DNA of 64,000 nt from Zygnema cylindricum (lineage: Eukaryota; Streptophyta; Zygnematophyceae; Zygnematales; Zygnemataceae): NCBI GenBank assembly GCA_037447655.1, contig JBBHKE010003121.1, positions 186,001 through 250,000 on the forward strand, given 5' to 3'. The notes beneath the pieces are model-generated. The model worked only from the letters and a program-made list of their open reading frames with translations, was not told the origin of the DNA and searched no databases. How positions within the stretch are numbered: position 1 is the first letter of the stretch; the number at the start of each line of letters is the position of its first letter. This document shows, in pieces, positions 22,980-33,643 of this stretch. Position numbers and translations under genes: made by a program.

Positions 22980-23173
22980 TGGCATCTTTGCCACCCTATA
23001 ATTTATCGCCTGGTTGGCCTTTTTCAGTGATTCTTTTTTCTACGGACTCAGGGGAGTCCAGGCTACACAGGGGTGCAGTCAAATTGTCAGTTTGCCTTCT
23101 TGGGCAGCAGTGGTTGTGGCTTAAAGTGGGTTAGTTAAATACTATCTAGAGGCTTCCTGTATTCTGTGGTCCA

Positions 23174-26100
23174 ATGGAGGACACAGAATTGCAGGTTATG
23201 GGCCCACCCTCTAGGGTGCCCACCTTCAATGGATCTGGGTTCATCTATTGGGAAGCCATGATGATGGGAGCTTTGTGTGAAAAACGATACTGGGGTATCG
23301 TCAGTAGACAAGTGAAACGTCCACCTTCGGGAACTCCACCAGGATTTGGGGGAGTAAGGTTTCCTGCAACAACGGCTGCCTCGACGGAGGAGGCAGATGA
23401 TGGGGACAGCAGTGTGTCCGAAAAGGGGAAAGGGAAGGAGACACCCCTCACTCCTATTGCCACAGTATCGAGAGCGGCAACCGTGAAGACCGTGGAGAAC
23501 GATACTCAAATGTGGGAGGATGTAAACATGGCTGCCAAGAACTTCATTCTGAGGCACCTCACTCAAGGTTTGGCCACTCCTCATCTTCACATTTACAAGG
23601 CCGAGGAGTTGTGGGTGAGTTTGGTGGAAATTTATAGAGCTGGAACTATTCAGGAGCTCCAGTTGGCTGAGCAAAAGCTATTGAGTTACACTTACAAAGG
23701 AGGAAAGATGTTAGATTACTGTAATGATCTTTCTTGTTTGTATACGGAAATGGAAAGTGCCGGGTGGATAGGTACAATGAAAATGAAAGTTAACACCCTT
23801 ATCATGAAATTACCAAATGAGTTCGAAAACTTAGTGTACCGAGTACAAGGAATGCCTGATAGTTCATGGAAATGGAACACAGTAGTCAGGATGATACTTG
23901 TGCAGGAAAACACAATGGAGATTAGGAGAGGAGGAAAGAGCATTCAAGCTCTAGCAGTAGGGAGGGACCGATGGGGGAAGGACCCGAAGAAACCTTATAG
24001 AGGGGAAAGAGATCATTCAGGGGGACAGAGGCCCCCAAAGGGTCTTTGTCATTATTGCAAAAAGCCGGGACACTTTATTGCAGATTGTGTCAAGCTATCA
24101 GAGTTGAGGCTCCAAGAGAACCGTGGAGGGGGTTCTTCCGGAGGGAAGAAAAAGGCACTTGTGGTTACAAAAGTGTCAGGAGAAACCGAGGATGAGTCCT
24201 CTGAGGAGGATGGGGAGCTTCTTCTTGACGAGAGTTTGGAGGAGAAGGAGATTCCTCGGAGGCAGAAGTGTGCCCTTGGAGCCATCCGGGAAGCTCCACA
24301 GGAAGGATGGATCATCGACTCAGGTGCATCCATGCATATGTGTCGTGATAAAGAACTCTTCACTAAGTTAAGAAAGATTCCTACTGTAGAGATAGAGTAT
24401 GGGGATGGGAGAGTGGTTACTACAGATCTAGTGGGATCAGTAGATCTGAAAGTCTTAGTGGAGGGTAAGACTTCTATACTTACATTCTCAGATGTACTTT
24501 ACATTCCTCAGCTGAGTAAAAATCTTGTCTCTACGTCTGTGTTAGATGACAAAGAGTTTTATACCTTCTCCAGAAAGGGAGTCTTTACAGCTAAGTATGG
24601 GGATGAAGTTTACTTCACAGCAGATAAGGGTAGCCAAGGAATGTTTAGGCTTAACTTGAGTAATGAAAAGAAGAATGCTTACTATGTTGGTGTTCCTAAG
24701 GTGATGATTTGGCATAAGCGGTTGGGGCATGTACATTTTGATAGGTTAAGGGAAATGAAAAAACTTGGGGTAGTAGATGGCATTGAATTTGGGGATAATG
24801 AAATGATGGATGAATGTAGTGGTTGTGCTCAAGGTAAGGCTCACAGACTTCCCTTTCCCAAAGCCGCCACATATAGAGGTGAGAAAGTATTAGATTTAGT
24901 CCACACAGATATTTGGGGGCCTGCAAAAGTACCTTCGGTTGGAGGAAAGAGGTTTATGATGACAATAACTGATGACTGGTCTAGATACTCTAGAGTCTAC
25001 TTTCTGAAAACAAAGTCTGAAGCATCAACTTACTTCAAAGAATATAAAGCTTGGAGTGAGAAGTTGCATGAAACCCCCATTAAGAGGATAAGGAGTGATA
25101 ATGGGGGGGAATATACCTCTAGCGAGTTTGAGGAATATTTGAGAGATGAGGGAGTGCAGCACCAGAAAACTGTACCATATAACCCAGAACAAAATGGGGT
25201 AGCTGAGAGGTTGAATAAAACACTGGGAGATAGTGCATGCAGTATGTTGGCAGACAAGAAAATAGGAAAGAGATTTTGGGCAGAGGCAATGAACTGTGCC
25301 AACTATATTAAAAATAGAGTCCTTACCTCAGCTGTAAAGGGAGTGACACCTTATGAGAGATGGGTTGGAAGGAAACAAGATATCTCACACCTTAAAGTAT
25401 TTGGTAGCCAAGTTTACAGTCTTGACACGGATAGGAAAAACTGGAAACTAGATGCTAAGGGAAAACCTGGATACTTTGTGGGATATGATGAGGATGTTAA
25501 GGGATATAGAGTCTATGACTTAGCAAAGAAAGATATCATTCTGGTCAAACACTTAGTTGTCATGGATGAAGGGAAGTCATTTGACCCCTTCAAATATACA
25601 AAGAAGATAAGGATCAGATTTGAGTCCGAAAGTGAGGAGAACTCAGTCGTTCCCGAAAAAGACATGAGTGAAACTGTGATTACAGATTCAGGGGAGATCG
25701 AAGATACAGGAGACTCACCGGAAACCTCACATACTCCTATGGACTTCGAGGAGATGGAAGAAGCGGGACAAGATACGGTTTTTATAGACAGGGGAGCCGA
25801 TGAGACAGTGAGAAGAAATCCAAGACTTCCATCCATTCCAGCTTCGGAGTTTGAGGGAGGAAGGAGGAGCAACAAAAGGATACAAGAAAAACAAGCTGCC
25901 CATAAGGTAACTAAGCTATCTCACCCAGATGAGCCTCAGTCTTACTTAGAGGCAGTGAATAGTCCAGAGAAAGAAAGATGGATTAGAGCCATGAATGATG
26001 AGATGGCTTCTATAATGGAAGCAAATACTTGGGAACTAGCGGATTGCCCTCCAGACAGAAAACGTATTGGATGTAAATGGGTATTTAAACTAAAACTGAA

Positions 26101-27523
26101 CCCAGATAATACAATTGAGAGGTATAAGGCTCGATTGGTAGCGAAGGGGTTCACCCAAAAAGAGGGGATTGACTATGAAGAGACCTTTGCTCCAGTTGTT
26201 CGGTTCCCATCGGTAAGGATTCTCCTCAGTCTGGCCGCAGCGGAAGACATGGAAATTCACCAGATGGATATTAAGACTGCTTTTCTTAATGGTGAGTTAG
26301 AGGAAGAAATTTTTATGAGGCAACCCGAGGGGTTTGTGGAAGAAGGAGAAGAGAGCAAAGTGTGCAGGCTCATAAAGTCTTTATATGGACTAAAACAGGC
26401 TCCCCGATAGTGGAATAAGATACTAGATGAGTTTCTCACCGATCTGGGGTACATCCGGATCAGCTCTGACCATTCTATCTATATGTTTGAAGATGAGAAT
26501 GGTGTCATTTTTATTGCAATTTATGTGGATGATCTGCTTGTGTTAAGTAAGTCTTTAGAGAATATCAATAGGCTAAAGAAAGATCTTAGGGGCAGATTTG
26601 ATATGAAGGATTTAGGGGAAGCAAAATATATTTTGGGGATCCAAATGGAGAGAGATAGGGGGAAGAAGATTATCAGACTTACTCAGAAAGAAGCAATAGG
26701 TAATATGCTTGAGAAATTCCAGATGGAAAATGCTAACAGTTGTACCACTCCCATGGACTTGAAAAAAGGAAGTGATGGGAGTGTAGAAGGAGGAGTGATG
26801 ATCTTAGACGATCAGATGAGTCCAGAGGAGAGAGAGTTCATGAAGTCTATCCCTTATAGACAGGTCGTAGGAAGCTTAATCTATTTTATGAATTGTACAA
26901 GGCCGGACATAGCGGCGGCAGTTGGTGTACTCAGTAGGAGTCTTAATGATCCTAGGAAGAGGGATTGGGAGGCAGCCAAGAGAGTCATGAGATATCTGGT
27001 GGGAACTAGAGAGTTATGGTTGCATTTGGGAGGGGAGCACACTGACATCACTACTTGGAGTGATGCCAGTTATGGGGACGCACCTATGAGACGATGCACT
27101 TCTGGGTATGTGTTGTATGTTGGGGAAGGTGCTTGCTGTTGGAGCAGTAAGCAACAAAAGGTGGTTGCTCAATCTACTATGGAGGCTGAGTATATGGCGT
27201 CTTGTTCTGCTGTGAAAGAACTAATGTGGGTGAAGTCATTATTGCAAGAACTGGGATATATGAAGGAGGGAGTGCATGAAATCTTTTGCGATAATCAAGC
27301 TGCAATCGCAATCGCAGCCAATCCAAAACATCATTTCAAAGCAAAACATATGGACATAAGATTAAGCTTCGTAAGAGAAAAAGTTGAAAATAAAATTTTA
27401 AATCTTGTGTATAGAACTGATGAAGAAATGGTGGCTGACATGATGACCAAACCTGTGCCCTCTCCTAAATTAAAATATTGTCGGGAGAAATGCGGGTTAA
27501 AAGAAAAATTAAAATTTGACTAG
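23174..27523 (+). CDS. gag-pol: Copia gag-pol polyprotein, interrupted by one TAG
   Basis: A single frame of 1449 codons encodes the retrotransposon structural and enzymatic polyprotein. Gag: residues 1 to about 370, with zinc knuckle CHYCKKPGHFIADC (about 291-304). Aspartic protease: IIDSGAS (DSG at about 381-383). GAG-pre-integrase: WHKRLGH (512) and CSGCAQGK. Integrase: HTD (about 578), RSDNGGEY (about 641) and NGVAERLNKTL (E about 678). RT: WVFKLKLNPDN, HQMDIKTAFLNGELEEE and YVDD (about 1117). RNase H: SDASYGD, QSTMEAEYMAS, FCDNQAA and VADMMTKP. The start ATG lies 20 bases inside the LTR and is the only good one before VMGPPSRVP. Codon 1079 is TAG where relatives read Gln (LKQAPRQW), so RT/RNase H would not be made without readthrough. 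Downstream sequence stays in the same frame, which points to one point mutation. Confidence 0.93.
23194..23208 (+). promoter_or_regulatory. Primer binding site for half initiator tRNA-Met
   Basis: GGTTATGGGCCCACC starts right after the LTR. It is the exact complement of nucleotides 26-40 of plant initiator tRNA-Met (anticodon arm GGUGGGCCCAUAACC, recalled from the known plant sequence), not of the tRNA 3' end (TGGTATCAGAGC would be expected for most plant copia). Drosophila copia is known to prime from a tRNA-iMet cleaved in the anticodon arm. The same bases are gag codons for VMGPP. Confidence 0.85.
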
Positions 27524-27524
27524 A

Positions 27525-27536
27525 AAATAAGGGGAG
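27525..27536 (+). promoter_or_regulatory. Polypurine tract, family 1
   Basis: AAATAAGGGGAG sits directly before the 3' LTR, one base after the polyprotein stop. It is the plus-strand primer site and is preserved next to the old LTR at 18259-18270. Confidence 0.9.
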
Positions 27537-28572
27537 TGTTGAAATAAGTAGTTTTTAATATATTTTCTAGGTCTAAATTTATTAGAAAAGAAAAAGTAGG
27601 CAGCCTACCTCTATCTCTTCTCTCTCTCGCCCCCATACTTGTTGTAGTCACTGAAGGAGAGAGAGAGAGAGCAATGGAGCCATGGCTGCCTCAACTCCAT
27701 AGGAAGGACTAAAGAGTGGCTTAAGCCACTCTCAACAAAAGGTTGAGTCCGGCAGGACTCGAACCCCCGACCGGCAGAGCGCGGCGTAGCCGTTAGCTCT
27801 AACCAGTCTGTCGTAGAAGTCCGTTAGGAGATATAGGGTTTCATTACTATTTAAACTATTGTAATGTACTAGATTCATTTAACTGAAACTCTTAACGCCA
27901 CGCATAGATACAGTTCTACAAAATACGAAGTACTGTACTTGTTTGAAATGGATATCGCGCATTTTGTTTCGACAGCGAAACAAATATCGCGCAAGTATTT
28001 ATTACGGCCGAGATTGAATTTCGCGTCAAATCTAACGGCGCACATCATCGCCGAAATCCCGGAATGGTCATTTTGGCATTTAGTGACGTGGCATGACCTG
28101 GCGCCACGTGGGAAGACATCATTCGGTCGCGGGAATTCCGAGGAACGTACGGACGAGTTGAAAGTGGACACGCGTCTACTTAATGGCCTTGTCGTACAGA
28201 GGCCGTACAGAAAGTACACGGCAGTAGTACTTTCTTGTACTATACTGTTTTTGATTGGTTCGTACAGGCAGTAGATAGGAGCTGTGAGAGGGAAGTAGGA
28301 AAACTAGGACTTAGGAAAATTTAAGTAGATAGTCCTCTCTCTGAGAGTTTGTATAAATTGGCATCTTTGCCACCCTATAATTTATCGCCTGGTTGGCCTT
28401 TTTCAGTGATTCTTTTTTCTACGGACTCAGGGGAGTCCAGGCTACACAGGGGTGCAGTCAAATTGTCAGTTTGCCTTCTTGGGCAGCAGTGGTTGTGGCT
28501 TAAAGTGGGTTAGTTAAATACTATCTAGAGGCTTCCTGTATTCTGTGGTCCAATGGAGGACACAGAATTGCA
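27537..28572 (+). repeat. 3' LTR, family 1
   Basis: Nearly identical to 22157-23193, with about 14 substitutions and one missing T near 28,218. Ends GAATTGCA followed by the AAGAC duplication. Confidence 0.95.
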
Positions 28573-28577
28573 AAGAC
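28573..28577. repeat. Target site duplication, right copy (AAGAC)
   Basis: Matches 22152-22156. The next base but one begins the 5' LTR of the family 2 element. Confidence 0.88.
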
Positions 28578-28637
28578 ATGCGTCATCATTTGAGTGCAGC
28601 ACTGGACAACGCAACTGCGACCTAGACAAAACAACAC

Positions 28638-28770
28638 AGCTGCTATGCAGACAGAGCAGCGCAACAGCGCAGCTGCTATGCAGACAAAGCAGCGCAGCAG
28701 CACAGCTGCTATGCAGACAGAGCAGCGCAGCATCGCAGCTGCTATGCAGACAAAGCGGCGCAGCAGCAAA
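28638..28770 (+). repeat. 33-bp minisatellite in LTR U3
   Basis: AGCTGCTATG starts at 28638, 28671, 28704 and 28737, an exact 33-base period. The 3' LTR (33705-33890) has more and shorter units, so copy number and period have changed since insertion. Apparent Gln/Ala-rich frames here are the repeat translated. Confidence 0.85.
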
Positions 28771-28921
28771 GCTGCGACACAGACAGGACAAACGCAGCTG
28801 CGGTTACTTTGAATATGATGCGTACAGACAACCCAGCTGTTGTTATCTTGTATATGATTCAGTACGGGACACAGCAGCTGCGTTTGATATAAACCAAGTC
28901 AATGGACCTCAACTTAGTGGG

Positions 28922-28977
28922 TAGCTCAGTGGTAGCTTAGTGGTAGCTCAGTGGTAGCTTAGTGGTAGCTCAGTGGT
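28922..28977 (+). repeat. Array of A-box-like 11-mers
   Basis: TAGCTCAGTGG and TAGCTTAGTGG alternate five times head to tail. TAGCTCAGTGG is a textbook tRNA A-box (D-arm) sequence. No B-box was seen nearby. The 3' LTR keeps degenerate versions at 34036-34075. Confidence 0.75.
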
Positions 28978-29309
28978 AGCTTGACAGATTAGTACTAGCT
29001 TGGTAGATTGAAGTACCACTCTGGTACACTGGTACTGCCAGTACAACACAAGTATAAGACTTAGGACTCAAAACACATCTTGTATCCAAACTTCCAAGTA
29101 GTAAAATTGCAGACAGTTTTTGGGAAACTTCTAAGTATTATATCTTGAGTGTTGTTCGGTAAATTGTACTAAAACTTTGAGAGTTGTCAGTGTGTATGCT
29201 GCTCTATACTTTGATAGAGCTGTGTGAAATTTGGATGTTTGTATAAGAGTTGTTGAGCACGTGTAAACAATTGTTTTGTAGGATTCTTGATAGCTTCTAA
29301 TAGTGTATC

Positions 29310-30087
29310 ATGTCTACTTCTACTTCTACTGCTGCTCCTCCACCTGCACCGGTGGTCGTAGAACAACAAGTTATGGGCATGTCATCAAGAATTCCTATCT
29401 TTTCGGAGGAAAAGTATGTTTATTGGGCGGATATGGTGGAGACACATTTTGAGAATGTCAATCTTTTGGATATATTGGATGGTTCGCTTGATGAATCTGA
29501 TCCGTCATTATCTAAGAAAAATACGTAGGCTCGTTCTATTCTGAAATTTTGTATATCTGAAGACTTAGCTATTGGTGTCAGATAAAAATGAAAAAAATAA
29601 TTGATATTTGGAAATCTCTTGAAAATGATTATGAAAAAGCTAATGTCCAGGAAGAGCTTCTATTAGCTGGAAAAATTTGGGACTATAAGTACATTGGTGG
29701 TACAATGGCTGAATATTCTAACAAATGTCGCATCCTTGTAGATGCACATGCTTAAGCAGGTGGGTTGTTTCCTCAGTTTCAACAAGCAGCATTACTCATG
29801 AGGGGTCTCCCTCGTAGTATGAAAGGAGCATCTGATATGCTCAAGCAGAAAGATAAGGCTAGCTGGACTTTACAGTTAGCTATCAATGTTGTACTAGAGG
29901 AGGAAGCTACATCTAATATTCTAAATGTTGAGAAAGTAGAGGCTTTTAATTCAAAGTTTGAGAGGAAAGGACAATTTAATCAGCAAAGGAATCAGTTTAA
30001 TCAGTTAAGACAGTTTAACCAAGGTGGAAAAAGACAATCCAACAATGCATGTTTCTATTGTAGTGAGAGAGGTCATGGATAAAAATT
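29310..30087 (+). pseudogene. Family 2 gag relic
   Basis: Starts MSTSTSTAAPPPAP inside the LTR, then VMGMSSRIPIF, parallel to VMGPPSRVPTF of family 1. A TAG at 29526 falls where a Gln codon is likely (CAG to TAG). Further stops and frame changes lie at 29580-29760. A frame at 29765-30082 has the capsid-like LLMRGLPRSMKG and a zinc knuckle ACFYCSERGHG with a stop inside the knuckle. The segment AGTTATGGGC at 29369-29378 is a weakened form of the half-tRNA primer site. Confidence 0.85.
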
Positions 30088-30267
30088 ATGTCTTAAGCTT
30101 AAAAAGGCTAACGATACAGGTTTATAAAGGCCGGGTTGGCAACAAAGTAAGTTTTACAAAAGCTTCACGGGGCATACGCCTCGTAGAAATGCACTATTTT
30201 CGGCTTTTTTGTCTCTCCAATACGAGACTTTGACATTTCTGCGGAGGACTAAACGGAGCTATTTGCT

Positions 30268-31570
30268 ATGGCGACAACAATGGAGGGCGCGAAGGACCTT
30301 AGATGGATAATGGTTACGGGAGCGTTTGTCCACATGTGCTGGAACAAGGCCATCATCAAAAATCTTAAAACAACGCCGGAGAAAAATATTTATTATGCTT
30401 GTGGAATGAGTGTTCAGACTCGTGCTGTGGGTGATGTATCCTTGCTAGTTGATATAGAAGGAAAAGCAATTGAAAGGACTCTTCACAATGTCTTATTTGT
30501 GCCTGACTTTAAGAAAAATATGTTTTCTACGTCTTTGGTAGAGAATAAAGGCTTTGAGATTAATTTGAAAAATGGTCGGCAGGTTGTTAGCAAAAATCGA
30601 AAAGTTGTGGTTACAAGTACTAGAGATAACAGCAAGATGTACCGCATGGATATAGCTTTTACCAAGGAAAATGATGTTCTATACTCCGGTGTTTTGCACT
30701 CAGATGAGTTGTGGCATAAAAGATTAGACCATGTAAACTATGATATTTGAGAAAAATGGTCCTTGCTGGAAAAATAGAGGGTGTATCAATTATAGATCAG
30801 CCAGTCAAAACATGTGATTGTTGCGCTTTAGGCAAAATCCACAAAATGCCATTTCCTAAAGAGTTTGAGCATCGGTCAACAAAACTTTTACAACAAATTC
30901 ATTCGGATGTTTTTGGGCCTGCGAAGGTTCCATCTGTCGGGGGGATGAAGTATATGGTCACCTTCACAGATGATTTCTCCAGGTTTACAAAAGTTTACTT
31001 CATGAAAGAAAAGTGTGAGGTGTTTGGTCACTTCAAACACTATAAAGCATGGGTTGAAAAACTTCATAATTTACCTATTTTGCAGCTCTGATCGGACAAT
31101 GGTGGTGAATACACATCGAAGGAATTTGGAACCTTTTTATTCGAGGAAGGTATAAGTCATCTATCGACTGTTCTATATTCACCGAAACAAAATGGGGTAT
31201 CGGAGAGATTAAATAGAACTCTTACGAAGAGCTCTAGGTCGATGCTCGCAGATAAAAATGAGGATCTACATTCTGGGATGAGGCTCTAAATTGTGCAGTT
31301 TATATTAAGAATATGATAGGATCAAGATCGGTAGAAACTACTCTTTACGAGATCTGGACAGGTAGCAAACCAGATGTTAGTCATTTTAAGGTCTTTGGTA
31401 GTCAATGCTTTATCTTGGATACGTCTACAGATAGATGGAAAATGGAACCGAAGGGATTACCGGGTATTCTGTTAAGATATGATGATCACTCAAAAGGTTA
31501 TAGAGTCTTCGTGTTTGAGAGGCAGAAAAATAGTTGTAGCACGAAATATTATTGTAAAGGATGAACTTGA
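30268..31570 (+). pseudogene. Family 2 protease and integrase relic
   Basis: Protease-like EGAKDLRWIMVTGAFVHMCW keeps spacing but not the DSG triad (VTG instead). LWHKRLDHVNYDI then shifts frame by one base. CDCCALGKIHKMPFPKE, IHSDVFGPAKVPSVGGMKY (first integrase Asp) and, after CGA became TGA at 31089, SDNGGEY (second Asp) follow, then NGVSERLNRTL (Glu) in another frame. The C-terminal SHFKVFGSQCFILD is recognisable. Several breaks exclude function. Confidence 0.85.
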
Positions 31571-31785
31571 CTCCATAGATTTATTTCAAATGACAGTGCA
31601 GCAAAAGCAGCAAAATGTACAGGAGTATGTCATTTTAAAGTGCATGCAAGAAATTGTCCCGTAGATGCAACATTCTCTATTGGTGACTCCGTATTTCGCC
31701 TCTCTCGAAGTTCCTCCGCGAGTCCAGTTCCAACCGGACCACCAGCGGTCAATACACAAAGATCGCAACCAGCACAATCAGCGTA

Positions 31786-33483
31786 ATGCGCGGCATCCGA
31801 CGATCTCAGCCTCAGAATTTCCTAGGGGAAGAAGATCTAGCAGCCGCCTGCAAGCAAGCTCTCACTTTGCCTATTCAGAAAACCTCAGGGGAGCCTTTGA
31901 CCATCCAAGAGGCCTTCTCATCACCAGAGCGGAACCAATGGATTGAGGCAACAAATGACGAAATGAAGTCCATCATGGAGACTCAAACATGGGAGTTTGT
32001 GGACCTTCCTCCGAACCGAAAAGCGATCGGCAGCAAATGGGTATTCAAGGTGAAGTTAAATCCTGATAATACCATTGGACAATATAAATCCAGACTTGTG
32101 GCAAAGGGTTATAATAAAAAGGAGGGCATTGATTTTGAAGAAACATTTTCTCCGGTTGTAAGATTTCCGACAATTAGGATTTTGCTGTCCTTAGCTGCTA
32201 TAGAAGATATGGAAATACATCAGATGGATGTAAAAACAACCTTTCTGCATGGAGAACTAGAGGAGACCATTTACATGCAGCAGTCTGAAATGTATGCAGA
32301 ACCAAGAAAAACACACTTACCATGCAAATTGTTAAAATCTCTGTATGGTCTGAAATAGGCCCCTAGGCAATGGAATCTGAAGCTTGATGAATTTTTAACT
32401 AGCCTACGATTTTAATGAATAAGCTCTGATCACTCAGTCTATGTTCTAAAGGGTGAGGATAGGATAGTATATATAGCGGTGTATGTAGATGATTTACTAT
32501 TAATTAGCAAATCAATGGCTGAAATTAACAAAATCAAAACTACTCTAAACTCACGGTTCGAGATGAAAGACCTTGGTGAGGCAAAATATACTTTAGGTAT
32601 CCAGGTAGAGAGGGACAGAAATAATAAAGTTATAAAGTTGACTCAAAAAGAGGCTATTGGAAACATGTTAGATGAGTACCGAATGTGGGGGGCAAAAGGA
32701 TGTCTAACTCCAATGGAGTTTCGGCAGAAGTTAGAAGGAGAAGAGACGGAACCGGGTGTCATTGTTAGCGAGTATTTAGAGTCACGGGAGAATGATCCTA
32801 TGACACTAATACCTTACACACTAAAACCTTACAGACAGATAGTGGGAAGCTTAATATATTTCATGAACTGTACCCGTCCTGACATTTCTGCAGCAGTTGG
32901 GGTACTGAGCATAAGTCTTGAGAATCCGAGAAAATCTGATTTTGATGCAGCAAGGAGAGTCTTAAGATATTTGGCCGGAATCAAAGACCTCAAACTCACA
33001 CTAGGCGGAGGAGAAGTAAAACTGCAAACGTGGAGTGATGCAAGCTATGGCGACATGCCAAGCCGGAAATCCAACACGAGAATCGTTCTACAAATTGGGA
33101 ACGAGACTTGCTGTTGGAGCAGCAAACTTCAAAAGGTTACAGCACAGTCGACAATGGAGTCAAAATATATGGCAGCAAGCTCGGCCCTCAAAGAACTCTT
33201 ATGGGTAAAATCCATGTTACAAGAACTAGGATACATGGAAGTTGGTCCACAGGTGATCTGGTGTGATAACTTGGCTGCCATTGCCATTGCTTCTAACCCG
33301 AGTCATCACTTCAAAAGCAAGCACATGGATGTACGATTACACTTCGTAAGAGAAAAGGTGTTCTCTAGAGTGATTAAATTATGTTATTTGCCAGATGCAA
33401 AAATGATTGCTGATATGCACACTAAAGCCCTTCCTGCTCCTAAGCTTAAGTATTGTAGGGACGCAGTGGGATTAAGGGAATAG
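31786..33483 (+). pseudogene. Family 2 RT and RNase H relic
   Basis: RT motifs: SKWVFKVKLNPDNT, HQMDVKTTFLHGELEE, then TAG in place of Gln at LYGLK_APRQW, a TAA-TGA pair about 20 codons later, then YVDDLLLISKS. RNase H motifs: WSDASYGD, TAQSTMESKYMA, WCDNLAAIA and IADMHTKALP. The last 334 codons (32479-33483) are open. Losses are mostly C-to-T style changes at Gln or Arg codons. Confidence 0.88.
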
Positions 33484-33643
33484 TTGAATTGCTGCACTGC
33501 TATACTAACACTCTACGATAATTCCACCATTGTGAGATAGTGGGACTGGGTGACTTGCTAATTGCTATATTGCTATGCTGTGATGTTGCGCTAGTTTATC
33601 ACCGCAGCTGCGCCATGATACTGAGTCTAAAGCTTTAGGGGAG

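Larger units (their letters stand above)
22157..23193 (+). repeat. 5' LTR, family 1
   Basis: Begins TGTTGAAATAAG and ends CAGAATTGCA. U3 holds a CCACGTGG G-box core (CACGTG at 22725-22730) and, at 22973-22979, a TATAAAT box, which places transcript start near 23,005. An 18-bp perfect palindrome GAGTGGCTTAAGCCACTC lies at 22334-22351. The last 20 bases encode the first gag residues. Confidence 0.95.
22157..28572 (+). mobile_element. Full-length Ty1/copia retrotransposon (family 1)
   Basis: A 6416-bp element has LTRs at 22157-23193 and 27537-28572, TG...CA ends, a primer site at 23194-23208, one gag-pol frame (23174-27523) and a polypurine tract at 27525-27536. The domain order protease, integrase, RT, RNase H is the Ty1/copia order. 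By eye the two LTRs differ at about 14 bases and one indel in 1036 bp, so the insertion is fairly recent. The only obvious lesion in the coding region is a TAG at 26408-26410. Confidence 0.95.
28579..29368 (+). repeat. 5' LTR, family 2
   Basis: Contains a 33-bp minisatellite (four copies from 28638, AGCTGCTATGCAGACA core), then an A-box-like array (28922-28977). Ends GTAGAACAACA at 29368, shared with 34461. Its last 59 bases encode the first gag residues. Confidence 0.75.

Noticed and set aside
23174-27523. Alternative genetic code with TAG or TAA as Gln
   Set aside because: Only one TAG falls on a Gln site in the young element, while its other Gln codons are CAA or CAG, and it ends at a TAG; C-to-T mutation is simpler.
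28553-28924. 123-codon Gln/Ala-rich frame starting in the 3' LTR
   Set aside because: It begins with the family 1 gag start but then reads through the target duplication into the family 2 minisatellite.
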